Assembly (NCBI GenBank): GCA_036655355.1
Contig: JAVVQG010000011.1
Span: 62,001-126,000, forward strand
Direction: 5' to 3'
DNA length: 64,000 nt
From: JAUNSR01 sp036655355
GTDB lineage: Bacteria; Bacteroidota; Bacteroidia; Bacteroidales; JAUNSR01
Shown here: piece after piece, positions 1 to 8,808 of the stretch
Position numbering within the stretch: position 1 is the stretch's first letter
Layout of the letters: every line of letters begins with the position of its first letter
Translations under genes and position numbers: made by a program
The notes under the pieces: generated by a model
Seen by the model: only the letters and a program-made list of their open reading frames with translations
Database searches by the model: none
What the model was told of the DNA's origin: nothing

Positions 1-1
1 T

Positions 2-673
2 AAGTGTCATAAATGGGACGGTCGTAAAATCTATCATGACGACGATGCCCGAAACGAGTGTTTCCGTAAATACAGCCACGCAAGAGATTCGTACGATGAT
101 CATGCTCTGTTTTTGGTGGGAAGCGATCGCTATGCCCGATTATTCAAACTCAATTCGACCGATTACAAAGGGTGGGCCAAGGGACTCCAAACCTGCGGAT
201 ATGCTACCGATCGCGCCTATGCGAACAAACTGATCAAACTGATCGACGATTATGAGCTTTATAAATACGACAATCCGAAATTCGTTCGTCCCGTTTCAAA
301 ACCCAAGGGCGGTTTTCCTTCGTGGTATCGGACGCATCAGGTTTATAAATCGAACGAACTGCTCTATGTTGTGGCCAATGCAAACGATACGTATGAGCTG
401 ATCGGAACCGAATTCGATTTCCGTGCAAAAACGCTTCGTTCATACAATGAAGTGCCAAAAGAGTATCCCCTATCGCAGGGAGACGTAGTTTATCTGGAGA
501 AGAAAAACAAAAAAATGCCGCGCAAAGGAACGCGTTATCATACGGTAACTGTGGGCGAATCGATGCACGATATCGCACAGCAACATGGGTTGCGTCTTAA
601 GAACCTTTACAAGATCAACGGCAAATCATTGGATTACATTCCACAGGAGGATGAAATCTTGCGATTAAGATAA
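2..673 (+). CDS. Glucosaminidase with C-terminal LysM (5' end outside window)
   Basis: This is the 3' part of a peptidoglycan hydrolase, probably an endo-beta-N-acetylglucosaminidase (Pfam Glucosaminidase family). The reading frame is open from base 2, so the gene begins upstream; 223 residues are visible. The first ~75 residues (IYHDDDARNECFRKYSHA, then KGWAKGLQTCGYATD and LIDDYELYKYD) match the second half of the catalytic domain; the catalytic glutamate lies outside the window. After a ~90-residue linker the last ~45 residues (HTVTVGESMHDIAQQHG ... YKINGK) form one LysM repeat, expected to bind glycan in the periplasm. No terminator is obvious after it and the next gene has its own promoter. 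Domain calls are from recognised motifs, the cell-wall role is family knowledge. Confidence 0.85.
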   Translation, partial: KCHKWDGRKIYHDDDARNECFRKYSHARDSYDDHALFLVGSDRYARLFKLNSTDYKGWAKGLQTCGYATDRAYANKLIKLIDDYELYKYDNPKFVRPVSKPKGGFPSWYRTHQVYKSNELLYVVANANDTYELIGTEFDFRAKTLRSYNEVPKEYPLSQGDVVYLEKKNKKMPRKGTRYHTVTVGESMHDIAQQHGLRLKNLYKINGKSLDYIPQEDEILRLR

Positions 674-824
674 GGTACGACATCCGATTGAAAAAGTTTT
701 GCAGCATAAATTGCAAATTGGATTTATGTAAGAAATAACTGAAAATAAGCGATAAAAAAGTGTTAAAACCGCCAAAAACAAGCAAGTTTGAAACCCTTTA
801 ACCCCGCTTTTTTCTAATTAAGGT

Positions 825-854
825 ATTGAAAAACAAATTAAACGATTAACTTTG
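825..854 (+). promoter_or_regulatory. Bacteroidota-type promoter of the ROK kinase gene
   Basis: The -7 box TAACTTTG lies at 847-854 and ATTG, a fair -33 box, at 825-828, with 18 bases between. This gives a leader of about 25 bases before the start codon at 884. The spacing is slightly shorter than the usual 19-21. Confidence 0.6.
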
Positions 855-883
855 CTCGCAAAGAACAAATACTAAAGAACTCT

Positions 884-1849
884 ATGATAACCACAAACAA
901 GCCGTATGCTGTCGGTATTGACATTGGCGGCACAAATACTGTATTCGGAATCGTTGACGCAAGAGGAACCGTTATCGCTAGCGGATCTATCAAGACACAA
1001 AAGTATCTTGACGTAAACGAATACGTGAATGATCTGCACACTGAGCTTTCAAAACTTATTGAAGAAGTGGGTGGTGCTGATAAAATCAAAGGTATCGGTG
1101 TAGGTGCGCCAAATGGAAACTACTATACCGGAAACATTGAATTCGCTCCAAACCTTCCTTGGAAAGGGGTGATTCAGTTATCAAAAATGTTGACTCAGAA
1201 ATTCGGTATCCCGGTTAATCTTACAAACGACGCGAATGCGGCGGCTATCGGTGAGATGACTTACGGAGCTGCACGTGGTATGAAAGATTTCATCATGATT
1301 ACCTTGGGTACTGGTGTTGGTAGCGGTATCGTTATCAACGGTCAGGTAGTTTACGGTCATGACGGTTTTGCCGGTGAGCTTGGTCACGTGATTGTCAACA
1401 AAAACGGACGCACTTGTGGTTGCGGTCGTAAAGGTTGTCTTGAGACTTATGCTTCTGCTACAGGTGTGGCACGTACGGCTCGTGAATTCCTTGAAACTCG
1501 TCCGGATGCAAGCCTACTTCGTCAGATCCCAAGCAACGAGATCACATCGAAAGATGTTTACGAAGCAGCTGTTGCCGGTGATAAACTTGCTCAGGAGATC
1601 TTCCAGTTCACAGGAAAAACGCTGGGTGAGGCATTTGCTGATTTCGTAGCATTCTCTGCTCCTGAAGCAATCATCCTTTTCGGAGGTCTATCACGCGCAG
1701 GAGACATGATCATGAATCCGATCATGGATGCGATGGAAGCAAACTTGCTGAACATCTGGAAAGGTAAAATCAAAGTTCTTTTCTCTGAACTTAAAGAGAG
1801 TGACGCAGCTGTATTGGGCGCAAGCGCATTGGGCTGGGAAACTAAATAA
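884..1849 (+). CDS. glk: ROK family glucokinase
   Basis: A cytoplasmic sugar kinase, most likely glucokinase, phosphorylating glucose with ATP. The 321 residues are the normal size for a ROK kinase. Visible motifs are the phosphate-binding DIGGTNT (residues 13-19), LTNDANAAAIGE with the catalytic aspartate, the second phosphate loop LGTGVGSG, and the ROK signature GELGHV followed by the zinc ligands CGCGRKGCLE. The gene is monocistronic: its own promoter lies upstream and a strong terminator directly downstream. ROK proteins can also be repressors, but there is no N-terminal helix-turn-helix here, so an enzyme is the safe call. Glucose as the substrate is inferred from similarity to Bacteroides glucokinases; N-acetyl sugars are possible. 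Confidence 0.88.
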   Translation: MITTNKPYAVGIDIGGTNTVFGIVDARGTVIASGSIKTQKYLDVNEYVNDLHTELSKLIEEVGGADKIKGIGVGAPNGNYYTGNIEFAPNLPWKGVIQLSKMLTQKFGIPVNLTNDANAAAIGEMTYGAARGMKDFIMITLGTGVGSGIVINGQVVYGHDGFAGELGHVIVNKNGRTCGCGRKGCLETYASATGVARTAREFLETRPDASLLRQIPSNEITSKDVYEAAVAGDKLAQEIFQFTGKTLGEAFADFVAFSAPEAIILFGGLSRAGDMIMNPIMDAMEANLLNIWKGKIKVLFSELKESDAAVLGASALGWETK

Positions 1850-1873
1850 TAAATACTTTTTCAAAACAAAAAT

Positions 1874-1912
1874 AAGGCTGTCTAAAACGAAATGTTTTAG
1901 ACAGCCTTTTTT
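1874..1912 (+). terminator. Terminator of glk
   Basis: A perfect 15-bp stem (1874-1888 with 1894-1908, 5-base loop) runs into six T residues. The stem contains GGCTGTC, a core also used in other terminators of this window. Confidence 0.9.
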
Positions 1913-2009
1913 ATTTATTCCAAACGGGTCGGTTATCACGAATTGTGGATGCCGAGAGAATCGTGCAAAGATTAATGACGTTCCGTCTGAGCATCAACTC
2001 AACTTCGGA

Positions 2010-2732
2010 TTACATCGCCGGTTTTATTTTTGCTTTGATCAGAATCCAGTTCATAGGATAAGCCAACAGGAATCCCACGGCCATCGCAACCTGCATTAGG
2101 AACCAGAATTCCACTTGATCCGGAAAAAGTCGCATTCGGGGATAAACGAATATAAAAAGAGAAAGAAACAGATACATTCCCGCCTGCCATGCGGTGAGCG
2201 ATAAGAAATCCACTTTCAAGGCTCTCCGAATCGCACCTCCCGCAGAAAGTACCGACATCTTACGGATTACAACGAACTGGAAAAATACCCCAATCACCAA
2301 AGCCAACAGGTAATCATACCCCCATTGCCAATAAAGGCCCCACCAACGGAGCGAGCCAAAGAGATAAAACCCTGAAAATTCACCGATTATGTCTGCTAGG
2401 GTACATCCGGCCCCGCAATGTAGCGCAGAAAGGATCACCTTCTGCCAGAACGGCCGATTGCTTCCCATCTTCATCCCCGACATGTTCATTCCCCCCATCT
2501 TCATTCCCGACATTGGTTGATCCATCCGCATCGGTTGTCTCCCTGCCAACTTGTGATAAGCGATCACAGAGAAAACGGGAGCCCACAAACCGGTCAGTAT
2601 CCATACCGCCTGCATGATTTTCATAGAGGGAGGATTACGAAATACTTTCACCGATAGATACAGGGCCGATACAATACCGGCTACTACGAACAAAACGGAA
2701 ACAATGTAAAACGGAGTCATATTGGGTCTCAA
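2010..2732 (-). CDS. DUF4396 membrane protein with Met-rich loop
   Basis: An integral membrane protein of 240 residues whose LHCGAGCTLADIIGE segment (residues 104-118) is typical of DUF4396. Hydrophobic stretches suggest five to six transmembrane helices. A loop at residues 68-89 carries nine methionines in 22 positions (pattern MxM and MSGMKMG), which resembles copper-binding Met motifs, and the HCGAGC segment adds a histidine and two cysteines. A role in copper or other soft-metal handling is therefore an inference; the family has no established function that I know of. The start is at 2732, with a second ATG four codons later. It lies 89 bases downstream of ubiE on the same strand. Confidence 0.75.
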   Translation of the reverse strand: MRPNMTPFYIVSVLFVVAGIVSALYLSVKVFRNPPSMKIMQAVWILTGLWAPVFSVIAYHKLAGRQPMRMDQPMSGMKMGGMNMSGMKMGSNRPFWQKVILSALHCGAGCTLADIIGEFSGFYLFGSLRWWGLYWQWGYDYLLALVIGVFFQFVVIRKMSVLSAGGAIRRALKVDFLSLTAWQAGMYLFLSLFIFVYPRMRLFPDQVEFWFLMQVAMAVGFLLAYPMNWILIKAKIKPAM

Positions 2733-2821
2733 TTCGATGTATCATTAAGAACAGCGAATCCGACGTTATGTTCAGTATCGGAGGTTGGTTTATTGCTCCG
2801 GGTAAACAGACAAAGACAGCG

Positions 2822-3565
2822 TTATTTTATTCCCCTGTAATTCGTACAAATCCCGAAAGTGTAGCGATTGAACTTCACCTCTTTAAAGCCGACCGTACGG
2901 AAAATCCCTGCCATCAGTTCACCTTGTGGAACCGCTTTTACAGATTCATTCAGGTAGTCGTAGGCACGGGCATCTTTCGAAATGATCTTTCCAACCGTCG
3001 GGATTACTACCGCGGAATAGAAATTATAAAGTTGCTTCATCGGAAAATGTTGTGGTGTGGAGAGCTCCAACACCATCAATACGCCACCCGGTTTCAGCAC
3101 GCGATACATTTCGGCATACCCTTTTTCAAGGTTTTCGAAATTACGCACACCAAAAGCCACCGTTATGGCATCGAAACTATTATCGGGAAACTGTAGATCC
3201 AGACAATCCTGCCATTCCATCGAGATCACCTTTTCCAATCCCTCCTTTTGCACCTTTTCACGCCCTACGGCCAGCATTCCTTCAGACAGATCCACACCGA
3301 CCACCTGTCGGGGTTTTAATCGCTTGGCAATCAGGATCGCCAGATCACCCGTTCCCGTAGCTACATCCAGGATGCGCTGAGGAGCGAAAGGTTTAAGAGA
3401 ATTCAATGCTTTTCGTCGCCAAATGCGATCGATACCCATTGAAAGGGTGACATTCAACTTGTCATAGGTAACGGCGATGGAATCGAACATCCGCTCGATT
3501 TGAGCGGATTTCGACTCATCACCATTGTAAGGATTAATCTTTTCTGCTTTGTATTTACCAGACAT
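2822..3565 (-). CDS. ubiE: Demethylmenaquinone methyltransferase
   Basis: A class I SAM-dependent methyltransferase of 247 residues that performs the C-methylation ending menaquinone synthesis (MenG/UbiE). The SAM-binding motif ILDVATGTGDLA lies near residue 65, and the family signatures YDKLN.TLSMGIDRIWR (N-terminal) and AFGVRNFENLEKG are present, as is ELSTP. Bacteroidales use menaquinone, so menG would be an equally good name. The start codon overlaps the purC stop by one base (TAATG on the minus strand), so the two genes are translationally coupled in one operon. Confidence 0.93.
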   Translation of the reverse strand: MSGKYKAEKINPYNGDESKSAQIERMFDSIAVTYDKLNVTLSMGIDRIWRRKALNSLKPFAPQRILDVATGTGDLAILIAKRLKPRQVVGVDLSEGMLAVGREKVQKEGLEKVISMEWQDCLDLQFPDNSFDAITVAFGVRNFENLEKGYAEMYRVLKPGGVLMVLELSTPQHFPMKQLYNFYSAVVIPTVGKIISKDARAYDYLNESVKAVPQGELMAGIFRTVGFKEVKFNRYTFGICTNYRGIK

Positions 3566-4518
3566 TATTTCTTATAGCTATTTAGAAAAGCAGTAACATT
3601 CTGCTCGATGCGCGAAGCTACATCATTAATGTCTGCTTTTTCAAATTTTTCGCCAAGAATATGCTCATAAAGTTCGATATAACGCTCAGAAACGCTCTCG
3701 CAGTATTCATCAGACATAAAAGGAACTTCTTGCCCCTCGTATCCCTGGAACCCATTTTCGATCAGCCACTGGCGTACGAACTCTTTTGAAAGCTGCTTCT
3801 GCTGCTCCCCTTTGGACAAACGATCTTCGTATCCCTCCGAGTAGAAGTAACGTGAAGAATCCGGTGTGTGGATCTCATCCATCAGGATGATGCGTCCGTC
3901 GGCTTTCCCGAATTCATACTTCGTATCCACAAGAATCAGACCTTTTTCGGCAGCCATCTCGCTTCCTCTTTTGAACAAAGCCTGCGTGTATTTCTCAAGC
4001 TGTTCGTAATCTTCTTTGCTCACGATACCTTGCGCGATGATCTCTTCTTTTGAAATATCTTCATCATGACCTGCATCCGCCTTCGTTGTCGGTGTGATGA
4101 TCGGAGTCTCGAATTTCTGGTTCTCCACCATTCCTTCAGGCATCTCCACCCCACAAATCGTACGTCGTCCGGCTTTATACTCTCTCCATGCGTGACCGGT
4201 CAGATAACCGCGGATTACCATCTCAACCTTGAACGGCTCACATTTCACACCCACAGTGACCATCGGATCCGGAGAAGCGATTTTCCAGTTTGGAAGAATG
4301 TCGGCTGTAGCATCCAGGAATTTCTCGGCAATCTGGTTCAACACCTGTCCTTTGTACGGAATTCCTTCCGGCAGGATCACGTCGAAGGCAGAGATACGAT
4401 CGCTGGCAACCATTACCAACAACTCATCATTAATGTTATAAACGTCGCGCACTTTACCGTGATAAACTCCTTTCTGACCAGGGAAGTTGTAGTCAGTTCT
4501 TGTTAAAGCATTCTTCAT
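3565..4518 (-). CDS. purC: SAICAR synthase
   Basis: Phosphoribosylaminoimidazole-succinocarboxamide synthase, the ATP-dependent ligase that adds aspartate to CAIR in purine synthesis. The 317-residue protein opens with the nucleotide-binding GKVRDVYNIND, followed by SDRISAFDVILPEGIPYKG, and has EMVIRGYLTGHAWREY in the middle, as expected for the long Bacteroidota form. It is the first gene of a purC-ubiE operon. The 72-base gap to phoH carries that gene's terminator, so purC must have its own promoter, though no clear -7 box is visible. Confidence 0.95.
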   Translation of the reverse strand: MKNALTRTDYNFPGQKGVYHGKVRDVYNINDELLVMVASDRISAFDVILPEGIPYKGQVLNQIAEKFLDATADILPNWKIASPDPMVTVGVKCEPFKVEMVIRGYLTGHAWREYKAGRRTICGVEMPEGMVENQKFETPIITPTTKADAGHDEDISKEEIIAQGIVSKEDYEQLEKYTQALFKRGSEMAAEKGLILVDTKYEFGKADGRIILMDEIHTPDSSRYFYSEGYEDRLSKGEQQKQLSKEFVRQWLIENGFQGYEGQEVPFMSDEYCESVSERYIELYEHILGEKFEKADINDVASRIEQNVTAFLNSYKK

Positions 4519-4552
4519 TTTGAATTAATTCTTGTAATTGATTTTGTATAAA

Positions 4553-4616
4553 CAAAAAACACAGGATACGGCGCATTTCGGAGTAATCGCTTACTCCGGA
4601 ATGACCGTATCCTGTG
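4553..4616 (-). terminator. Terminator overlapping the 3' end of phoH
   Basis: A long hairpin made of an outer 12-bp stem (4560-4571 with 4605-4616) and an inner 8-bp stem (CGGAGTAA with TTACTCCG). On the minus strand it is followed by six T residues. The phoH stop codon at 4591-4593 lies inside the hairpin, so the last codons double as terminator sequence. Confidence 0.85.
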
Positions 4617-5595
4617 CTGTAGGATTTGCATTTTTCAGTGCCAAACGGGCCTGACGCACCTCGTGGTCGTGCTTATCATAAGCTTCCACGATACGCTGCA
4701 CCAATTTATGGCGGACGATATCTTTCTTATCGAATTCAATTGTGGCTATTCCCGGCACATCTTTCAGGATCTTACGAGCCTGCACCAATCCGGAGGTAAC
4801 CGATTGCGGAAGGTCGATCTGGGTCATATCCCCCGTCACAATCATCTTACCGCCAAGGCCCAAACGGGTCAGGAACATTTTGATCTGGTGCGTGGTGGTA
4901 TTCTGTGCTTCATCCAGGATAATCACCGCGTCGCTCAACGTGCGGCCGCGCATGTATGCCAGCGGTGCGATCTGAATCACATTGGCATCCATCAACTCTT
5001 TCAGTTTGGCTGCCGGTATCATATCCTGCAGCGCATCGTAAAGCGGTTGCAAATAGGGATCCAGTTTATCTTTCATCTCCCCCGGCAAGAAGCCCAGCTT
5101 CTCTCCCGCCTCAACGGCCGGACGGCTCAATATGATTTTACGGATCTCTTTGTTTTTATACGCTTTGACAGCGAGTGCGATAGCCACGTATGTTTTGCCC
5201 GAACCTGCCGGTCCAAGTGCAAACACAAGGTCATTTTTCCCGAAAGCCTCCACCAGTTTCTTCTGATTGGGGGTACGCGATGTGATCGGTTTTCCGTTTA
5301 CGCCGTGAATGATCAGGTCATCCTGCTTCTTCTCCACAGGCTGTTGTCCTTTTACAAAGTCAACGATCACCTCCTCGTTCATCACATTAAACTCCTCACA
5401 ATAACGCTCAAGCTGACGGATGACAGTCTCAAAATCTGCCGTATCCTTCTCATCGCCGATCACCTTCAGTACATGACCGCGGGCTACGAAACGCAACTTC
5501 GGATACAGTGACTTGAGTACCTGTATATTGCTGTTGTTAACCCCATAGAATACTACGGGATCGATGTTTTCTAAAATGATTACTCTTTCTATCAT
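4591..5595 (-). CDS. phoH: PhoH-like P-loop ATPase
   Basis: A PhoH/YbeZ family ATPase of 334 residues, linked in other bacteria to rRNA processing and stress together with YbeY; despite the name it need not respond to phosphate. Walker A is GPAGSGKTYVA, Walker B is VIILDEAQN, and LSRPAVEAGEKLGFLPG is a family signature. The frame is open 23 codons further upstream (to 5664), but a -7 box TAACTTTG at 5647-5654 falls inside that extension, and homologues start with the equivalent of MIERVIILENIDPV. I therefore place the start at 5595, which is preceded by a purine-rich AAGAGAG. The terminator hairpin overlaps its 3' end. Confidence 0.9.
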   Translation of the reverse strand: MIERVIILENIDPVVFYGVNNSNIQVLKSLYPKLRFVARGHVLKVIGDEKDTADFETVIRQLERYCEEFNVMNEEVIVDFVKGQQPVEKKQDDLIIHGVNGKPITSRTPNQKKLVEAFGKNDLVFALGPAGSGKTYVAIALAVKAYKNKEIRKIILSRPAVEAGEKLGFLPGEMKDKLDPYLQPLYDALQDMIPAAKLKELMDANVIQIAPLAYMRGRTLSDAVIILDEAQNTTTHQIKMFLTRLGLGGKMIVTGDMTQIDLPQSVTSGLVQARKILKDVPGIATIEFDKKDIVRHKLVQRIVEAYDKHDHEVRQARLALKNANPTAQDTVIPE

Positions 5596-5646
5596 ACGCT
5601 CTCTTACAGGTGCGTCGAGGTTAGCCGCCCTTGCAGATAATTTATG

Positions 5647-5654
5647 CAAAGTTA
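5647..5654 (-). promoter_or_regulatory. -7 box of phoH
   Basis: TAACTTTG on the minus strand is identical to the glk -7 box. It predicts a transcription start near 5640, 45 bases ahead of the chosen phoH start, and argues against the longer reading frame. No good -33 box is visible. Confidence 0.55.
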
Positions 5655-5774
5655 ATGAATGCATCTCAATTTGCAGGCGAAATATGCACCCAAAGCACTT
5701 GTAAATGGTTTATTTTATTTAAAAGAAACCTCTTTCATGACGATTTTTTCAAAGGAGATTCCTTCCTGTTTATT

Positions 5775-6062
5775 TTATTGTTTGCGTTTTGGATTGGCCG
5801 GAAACCATCCTTTCGCAACACGTTTCTTTTGCTCAAACAATTCACCGATAGTCCAGAATGAGGAGAACGCGAATACCCCCAGCAAAACGGAAATAAGTAA
5901 ATCACTCACCAATAACGAAACAATCACGGCGGCGATCCCCAACAGAAGGAAAATCCACCAACATTTCGTACCCCAATAATATTCGGCTTTCACTACAACG
6001 GGATGAAAAATCCCGATGATAAGGAAAGTAGCCAGTCCCACAATGAGTCCCTGATAATTCAT
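5775..6062 (-). CDS. DUF4491 small membrane protein
   Basis: A 95-residue protein with three predicted membrane helices and a basic tail ending GWFPANPKRKQ. The opening (MNYQGLIVGLATFLIIGIFHP) and the charged FEQKKRVAKGWFP segment are typical of DUF4491, a family of unknown function common in Bacteroidales. It has its own -7 box at 6101-6108. No functional clue comes from the neighbours. Confidence 0.8.
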   Translation of the reverse strand: MNYQGLIVGLATFLIIGIFHPVVVKAEYYWGTKCWWIFLLLGIAAVIVSLLVSDLLISVLLGVFAFSSFWTIGELFEQKKRVAKGWFPANPKRKQ

Positions 6063-6100
6063 ATTTATTCTTTTAAACGGGTTTTACCTTGTTATCTCTT

Positions 6101-6108
6101 CAAAGATA
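6101..6108 (-). promoter_or_regulatory. -7 box of the DUF4491 gene
   Basis: TATCTTTG on the minus strand, about 40 bases ahead of the start codon, matches TAnnTTTG exactly. Confidence 0.5.
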
Positions 6109-6275
6109 ATTTAATTGAAAAAACTCCCCGTCGAAATCACACAGATATCTCACTTTTGGATATGGAATTACCTGCGCCTTGGGTTAACATTCATTTTCAC
6201 ATCCCCTAAGTTTTATTAAATAGGAAGAGTGTAAAAGAGGTGTTTATTTTGCAACCGATATAAAAACAATAGATT

Positions 6276-6803
6276 ATGAAGAAATTTACACTCTCTCTTT
6301 TAGCTCTGGTAATGAGCTTTTCGACCCTCTTATTTGCAGACGATGACAAACATGAACTAACGAATTATACGGTTTCTGTTCCCGCTACGGATTATAAATC
6401 GTCTCGCTTCCTTGAAAAAAGCGAAACGAACGGAAAAGATTATATTCATGGAAAAGGGAGCAGTTACAATAAAAAAGGGGAGGCGATCAGCGGAAAAGCC
6501 CTTTGGCCGTATGCCGATTACGTACTCTCTTCCAAACTGATGGGAGGAACCTACACGGTAACCGTACATTACCGCATCGACAAAGACAAGACTCCGGACA
6601 ACCCGCGCATCCTGGTAGGAATGGACCTATTGGAAGCTCAGGAGTTGCAGGTGGAAAAAAAGCTTTTCAATACCGTGAAGGCAACCTTCAACACAAAATT
6701 GTTGAAAGGAAAAAATCACACGTTGAAAGTGTGGTTCCCATGCGAAGGAGTGGAGATCCAGAAGTTCGAAGTGCGTAGAGCGATCATTACGAAAAAGAAA
6801 TAA
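6276..6803 (+). CDS. Secreted protein of unknown function, beta-sandwich-like
   Basis: I do not recognise the family. The 175-residue product begins with a clear Sec signal peptide (MKKFTLSLLALVMSFSTLLFA, cleavage near residue 21), so it is periplasmic or exported. The rest is rich in beta-type alternation (GGTYTVTVHYRIDKDK, HTLKVWFPCEGVEIQKFEVR) and resembles a carbohydrate-binding-module-like jelly roll, which is only an impression. One cysteine follows the signal peptide, so no disulfide is expected. The gene stands alone and converges on a glycosyltransferase gene with a shared terminator between them. Confidence 0.75.
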   Translation: MKKFTLSLLALVMSFSTLLFADDDKHELTNYTVSVPATDYKSSRFLEKSETNGKDYIHGKGSSYNKKGEAISGKALWPYADYVLSSKLMGGTYTVTVHYRIDKDKTPDNPRILVGMDLLEAQELQVEKKLFNTVKATFNTKLLKGKNHTLKVWFPCEGVEIQKFEVRRAIITKKK

Positions 6804-6806
6804 TAC

Positions 6807-6843
6807 CAAAAAGAGGATAAGCCGCGTGGCTTATCCTCTTTTG
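6807..6843. terminator. Bidirectional terminator between convergent genes
   Basis: A perfect 13-bp stem (6811-6823 with 6828-6840, GCGT loop) is flanked by AAAA on the left and TT on the right. It can serve the secreted-protein gene on the plus strand and the glycosyltransferase gene on the minus strand. Confidence 0.85.
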
Positions 6844-6857
6844 TTATTATGGCGATG

Positions 6858-8000
6858 TCACGAAAGACGTGGAAAAGGAATCCGACCTCGACGGAAGGGT
6901 TTCTCCCGATGTTCCTCGCATGCCGCATGAATTTCGTGGAGAATGATTCCCCTGGCACGCTCCACCCAGGTGCGAAAGGAGGGGTTGGCGGTGTAGTGCG
7001 AGGTGAATTCAGAAAAACCCTCTAGGTCGAATCGGTCGGAATAGATGCCTGCCCCGAAAGCATTCGCATCAAAAGCGTTGCACCGTTGCTCGATGTGGGT
7101 CGGTACCATGAATACCGGTTTCCCGAAATAGAGCGCCTCGCAAACCGATTCGAAACCGGCGGTGGTAATAAAGCCTTTGCATCCGGCCATGTACTGAAGA
7201 AAAAGCTGGTCGTCCAACGGATGTAGACGAAAGTTCGCATCTGTTCCGCTCTCGGCGGGGCGATCCCAGAAGAGATGGAATTTCTCATTCTGGTGGTCGT
7301 TGTGCCACGTCTCCAACTCCCTTCTGAAACCGGGATTAAGTACATAACCGTGCAGATAATCGCCCTTGTGAGACGCCATGCCGAACACCTCTTTCCGCAA
7401 CAAAGGGGGAACCACTTTCAACGTAGTATCCGAACCATCCGATGAATCCGTTGCCGTTGCGGATTCGGGACGGAGTGATAAAGCTAATTTGCGGGAGGCG
7501 CCCGCTGCGGTGAGTCGCGTGAAGAGTTTTAGAAAGAATACAGCCCCCCGCGAGCCGGGGGGAAAACGGTAGTCGGGATGCAGAAAAATGTATTGATGCG
7601 CCACACATACCAACGGTATACCGGGAGGACACAAGGCGTAAGAGAGTCCCGTAAGCACCTCATAGAAGTTAACCACCAAATCGGCCTCACACTCACGAAT
7701 GCGCCTTTTGATGAACCGGATGCTCTCTGCGTATGCAGGGAGTTTCCGAATGTTGTAGAAAAGGGAGGCACCGAAACTCACCTTATTACTCTTAGCGGCT
7801 GGTAGGATGTTGGGACTCTCGAACTCCTCTACCGTTGATTTGATCTTTTCGCGAAAGAAGTCCGGGATGCGCCGATGTTCGCTTTTCCCCACCATCACAC
7901 CCACGATTTCACTGCCGGAACTTCGTAACATCTGCGCAAGAGCGATCGCCTGCGTCAGGTGCCCTCTCCCTTCGCCCTGAATGATGAATAACACTTTCAT
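6858..8000 (-). CDS. MurG-like glycosyltransferase
   Basis: A GT-B fold glycosyltransferase of 380 residues, similar to the MurG/MJ1255-like family (Pfam Glyco_trans_1_3). The N-terminus FIIQGEGRGHLTQAIALAQ is the glycine-rich acceptor-binding loop, and the C-terminal GFITTAGFESVCEALYFGKP followed by PTHIEQRCNA is the nucleotide-sugar-binding half. The acceptor is unknown. It overlaps the upstream phosphoesterase gene by four bases (ATGA), so both are made together; a role in glycolipid or lipid A-type metabolism is inferred. Residues around 180-195 are a serine/threonine-rich linker between the two domains. Confidence 0.82.
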   Translation of the reverse strand: MKVLFIIQGEGRGHLTQAIALAQMLRSSGSEIVGVMVGKSEHRRIPDFFREKIKSTVEEFESPNILPAAKSNKVSFGASLFYNIRKLPAYAESIRFIKRRIRECEADLVVNFYEVLTGLSYALCPPGIPLVCVAHQYIFLHPDYRFPPGSRGAVFFLKLFTRLTAAGASRKLALSLRPESATATDSSDGSDTTLKVVPPLLRKEVFGMASHKGDYLHGYVLNPGFRRELETWHNDHQNEKFHLFWDRPAESGTDANFRLHPLDDQLFLQYMAGCKGFITTAGFESVCEALYFGKPVFMVPTHIEQRCNAFDANAFGAGIYSDRFDLEGFSEFTSHYTANPSFRTWVERARGIILHEIHAACEEHREKPFRRGRIPFPRLS

Positions 8001-8767
8001 GCCACTACGATTTGGGAGTATTCACACTTCATAAAATCGGCATATTCTAAAATTTCCCAATTGCCTTCGGTATCCTGCACCAACGCGGTCATACTTTCCA
8101 CCCAATCGCCCGAATTAAGGTAATGGATATCGCCGTAAAATCGGTTGGCCGCATGATGGATGTGTCCGCAGATCACGCCATCGGCGCTCTTTATCTTTGC
8201 CAGTTCAACCAACTGATTCTCGAAATCTGAGATATAAGACACCGCTCGTTTGATTTTATGCTTCACCTTCGCCGAAAAAGAGTAATAACTTTTCCCACGG
8301 CGCATCCGATAACGGTTGTAGTATTTGTTCAGCAACAACAACAAAGAGTAACCGCAATCGCCCAAACGCGCCAACCACCTCATACGAACCGTCACCGTAT
8401 CGAAAATATCACCGTGCGTCACATAATAGGAGCGTCCGCAACTCTCCAACATGTATTCTTTCACAAGCACGATGTTCGAGAAACGGAATGGCAGCAACTT
8501 ATCCAAAAAATCATCGTGATTACCACGCACATAGATGATGCGGGTATTCCCCTCCTCCATCAAGTGCATCAACACCTTAAAGAAGTAGGTGTGTTCGTGA
8601 CTCCAGTGACGGGAGCTCTTCTGCAATTGCCATCCGTCGATAATATCTCCGTTCAGAATCAGCACATCACAACGAATCGCACTCAAAAAAGCACTCACCT
8701 CTTTTATTTTGGAATACTCGGAACCCAGATGGATGTCCGAAAGAACAACGACAGGATAATATTTCAT
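7997..8767 (-). CDS. LpxH-like metallophosphoesterase
   Basis: A calcineurin-like phosphoesterase similar to UDP-2,3-diacylglucosamine hydrolases. All metal-binding motifs are present: SDIHLGS, NGDIIDGW, RGNHDD, THGD and CGHIHHA. There is no signal peptide, so it is cytoplasmic. The start is the ATG at 8767 (MKYYPVVVLSD), preceded by AAGGGAA at a good distance; an in-frame TTG nine codons upstream is less likely. It sits between a small hypothetical gene (41 bases upstream) and the overlapping glycosyltransferase gene. Whether it is the lipid A enzyme itself is uncertain, because Bacteroidota often carry several paralogues and this one is not next to other lpx genes. Confidence 0.85.
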   Translation of the reverse strand: MKYYPVVVLSDIHLGSEYSKIKEVSAFLSAIRCDVLILNGDIIDGWQLQKSSRHWSHEHTYFFKVLMHLMEEGNTRIIYVRGNHDDFLDKLLPFRFSNIVLVKEYMLESCGRSYYVTHGDIFDTVTVRMRWLARLGDCGYSLLLLLNKYYNRYRMRRGKSYYSFSAKVKHKIKRAVSYISDFENQLVELAKIKSADGVICGHIHHAANRFYGDIHYLNSGDWVESMTALVQDTEGNWEILEYADFMKCEYSQIVVA

Positions 8768-8808
8768 GATTCCCTTGAATTGATGTTTATTCAATTTTAT
8801 ACGATGAA

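Noticed and set aside
234..578. Antisense frame in the glucosaminidase gene
   Set aside because: A shadow of the real gene; its composition is unlike a bacterial protein and it has no start signals. The same applies to the other antisense and alternative-frame stretches within well-supported genes.
5596..5664. N-terminal extension of PhoH-like protein
   Set aside because: Contains a consensus -7 box and is absent from homologues as I recall them.
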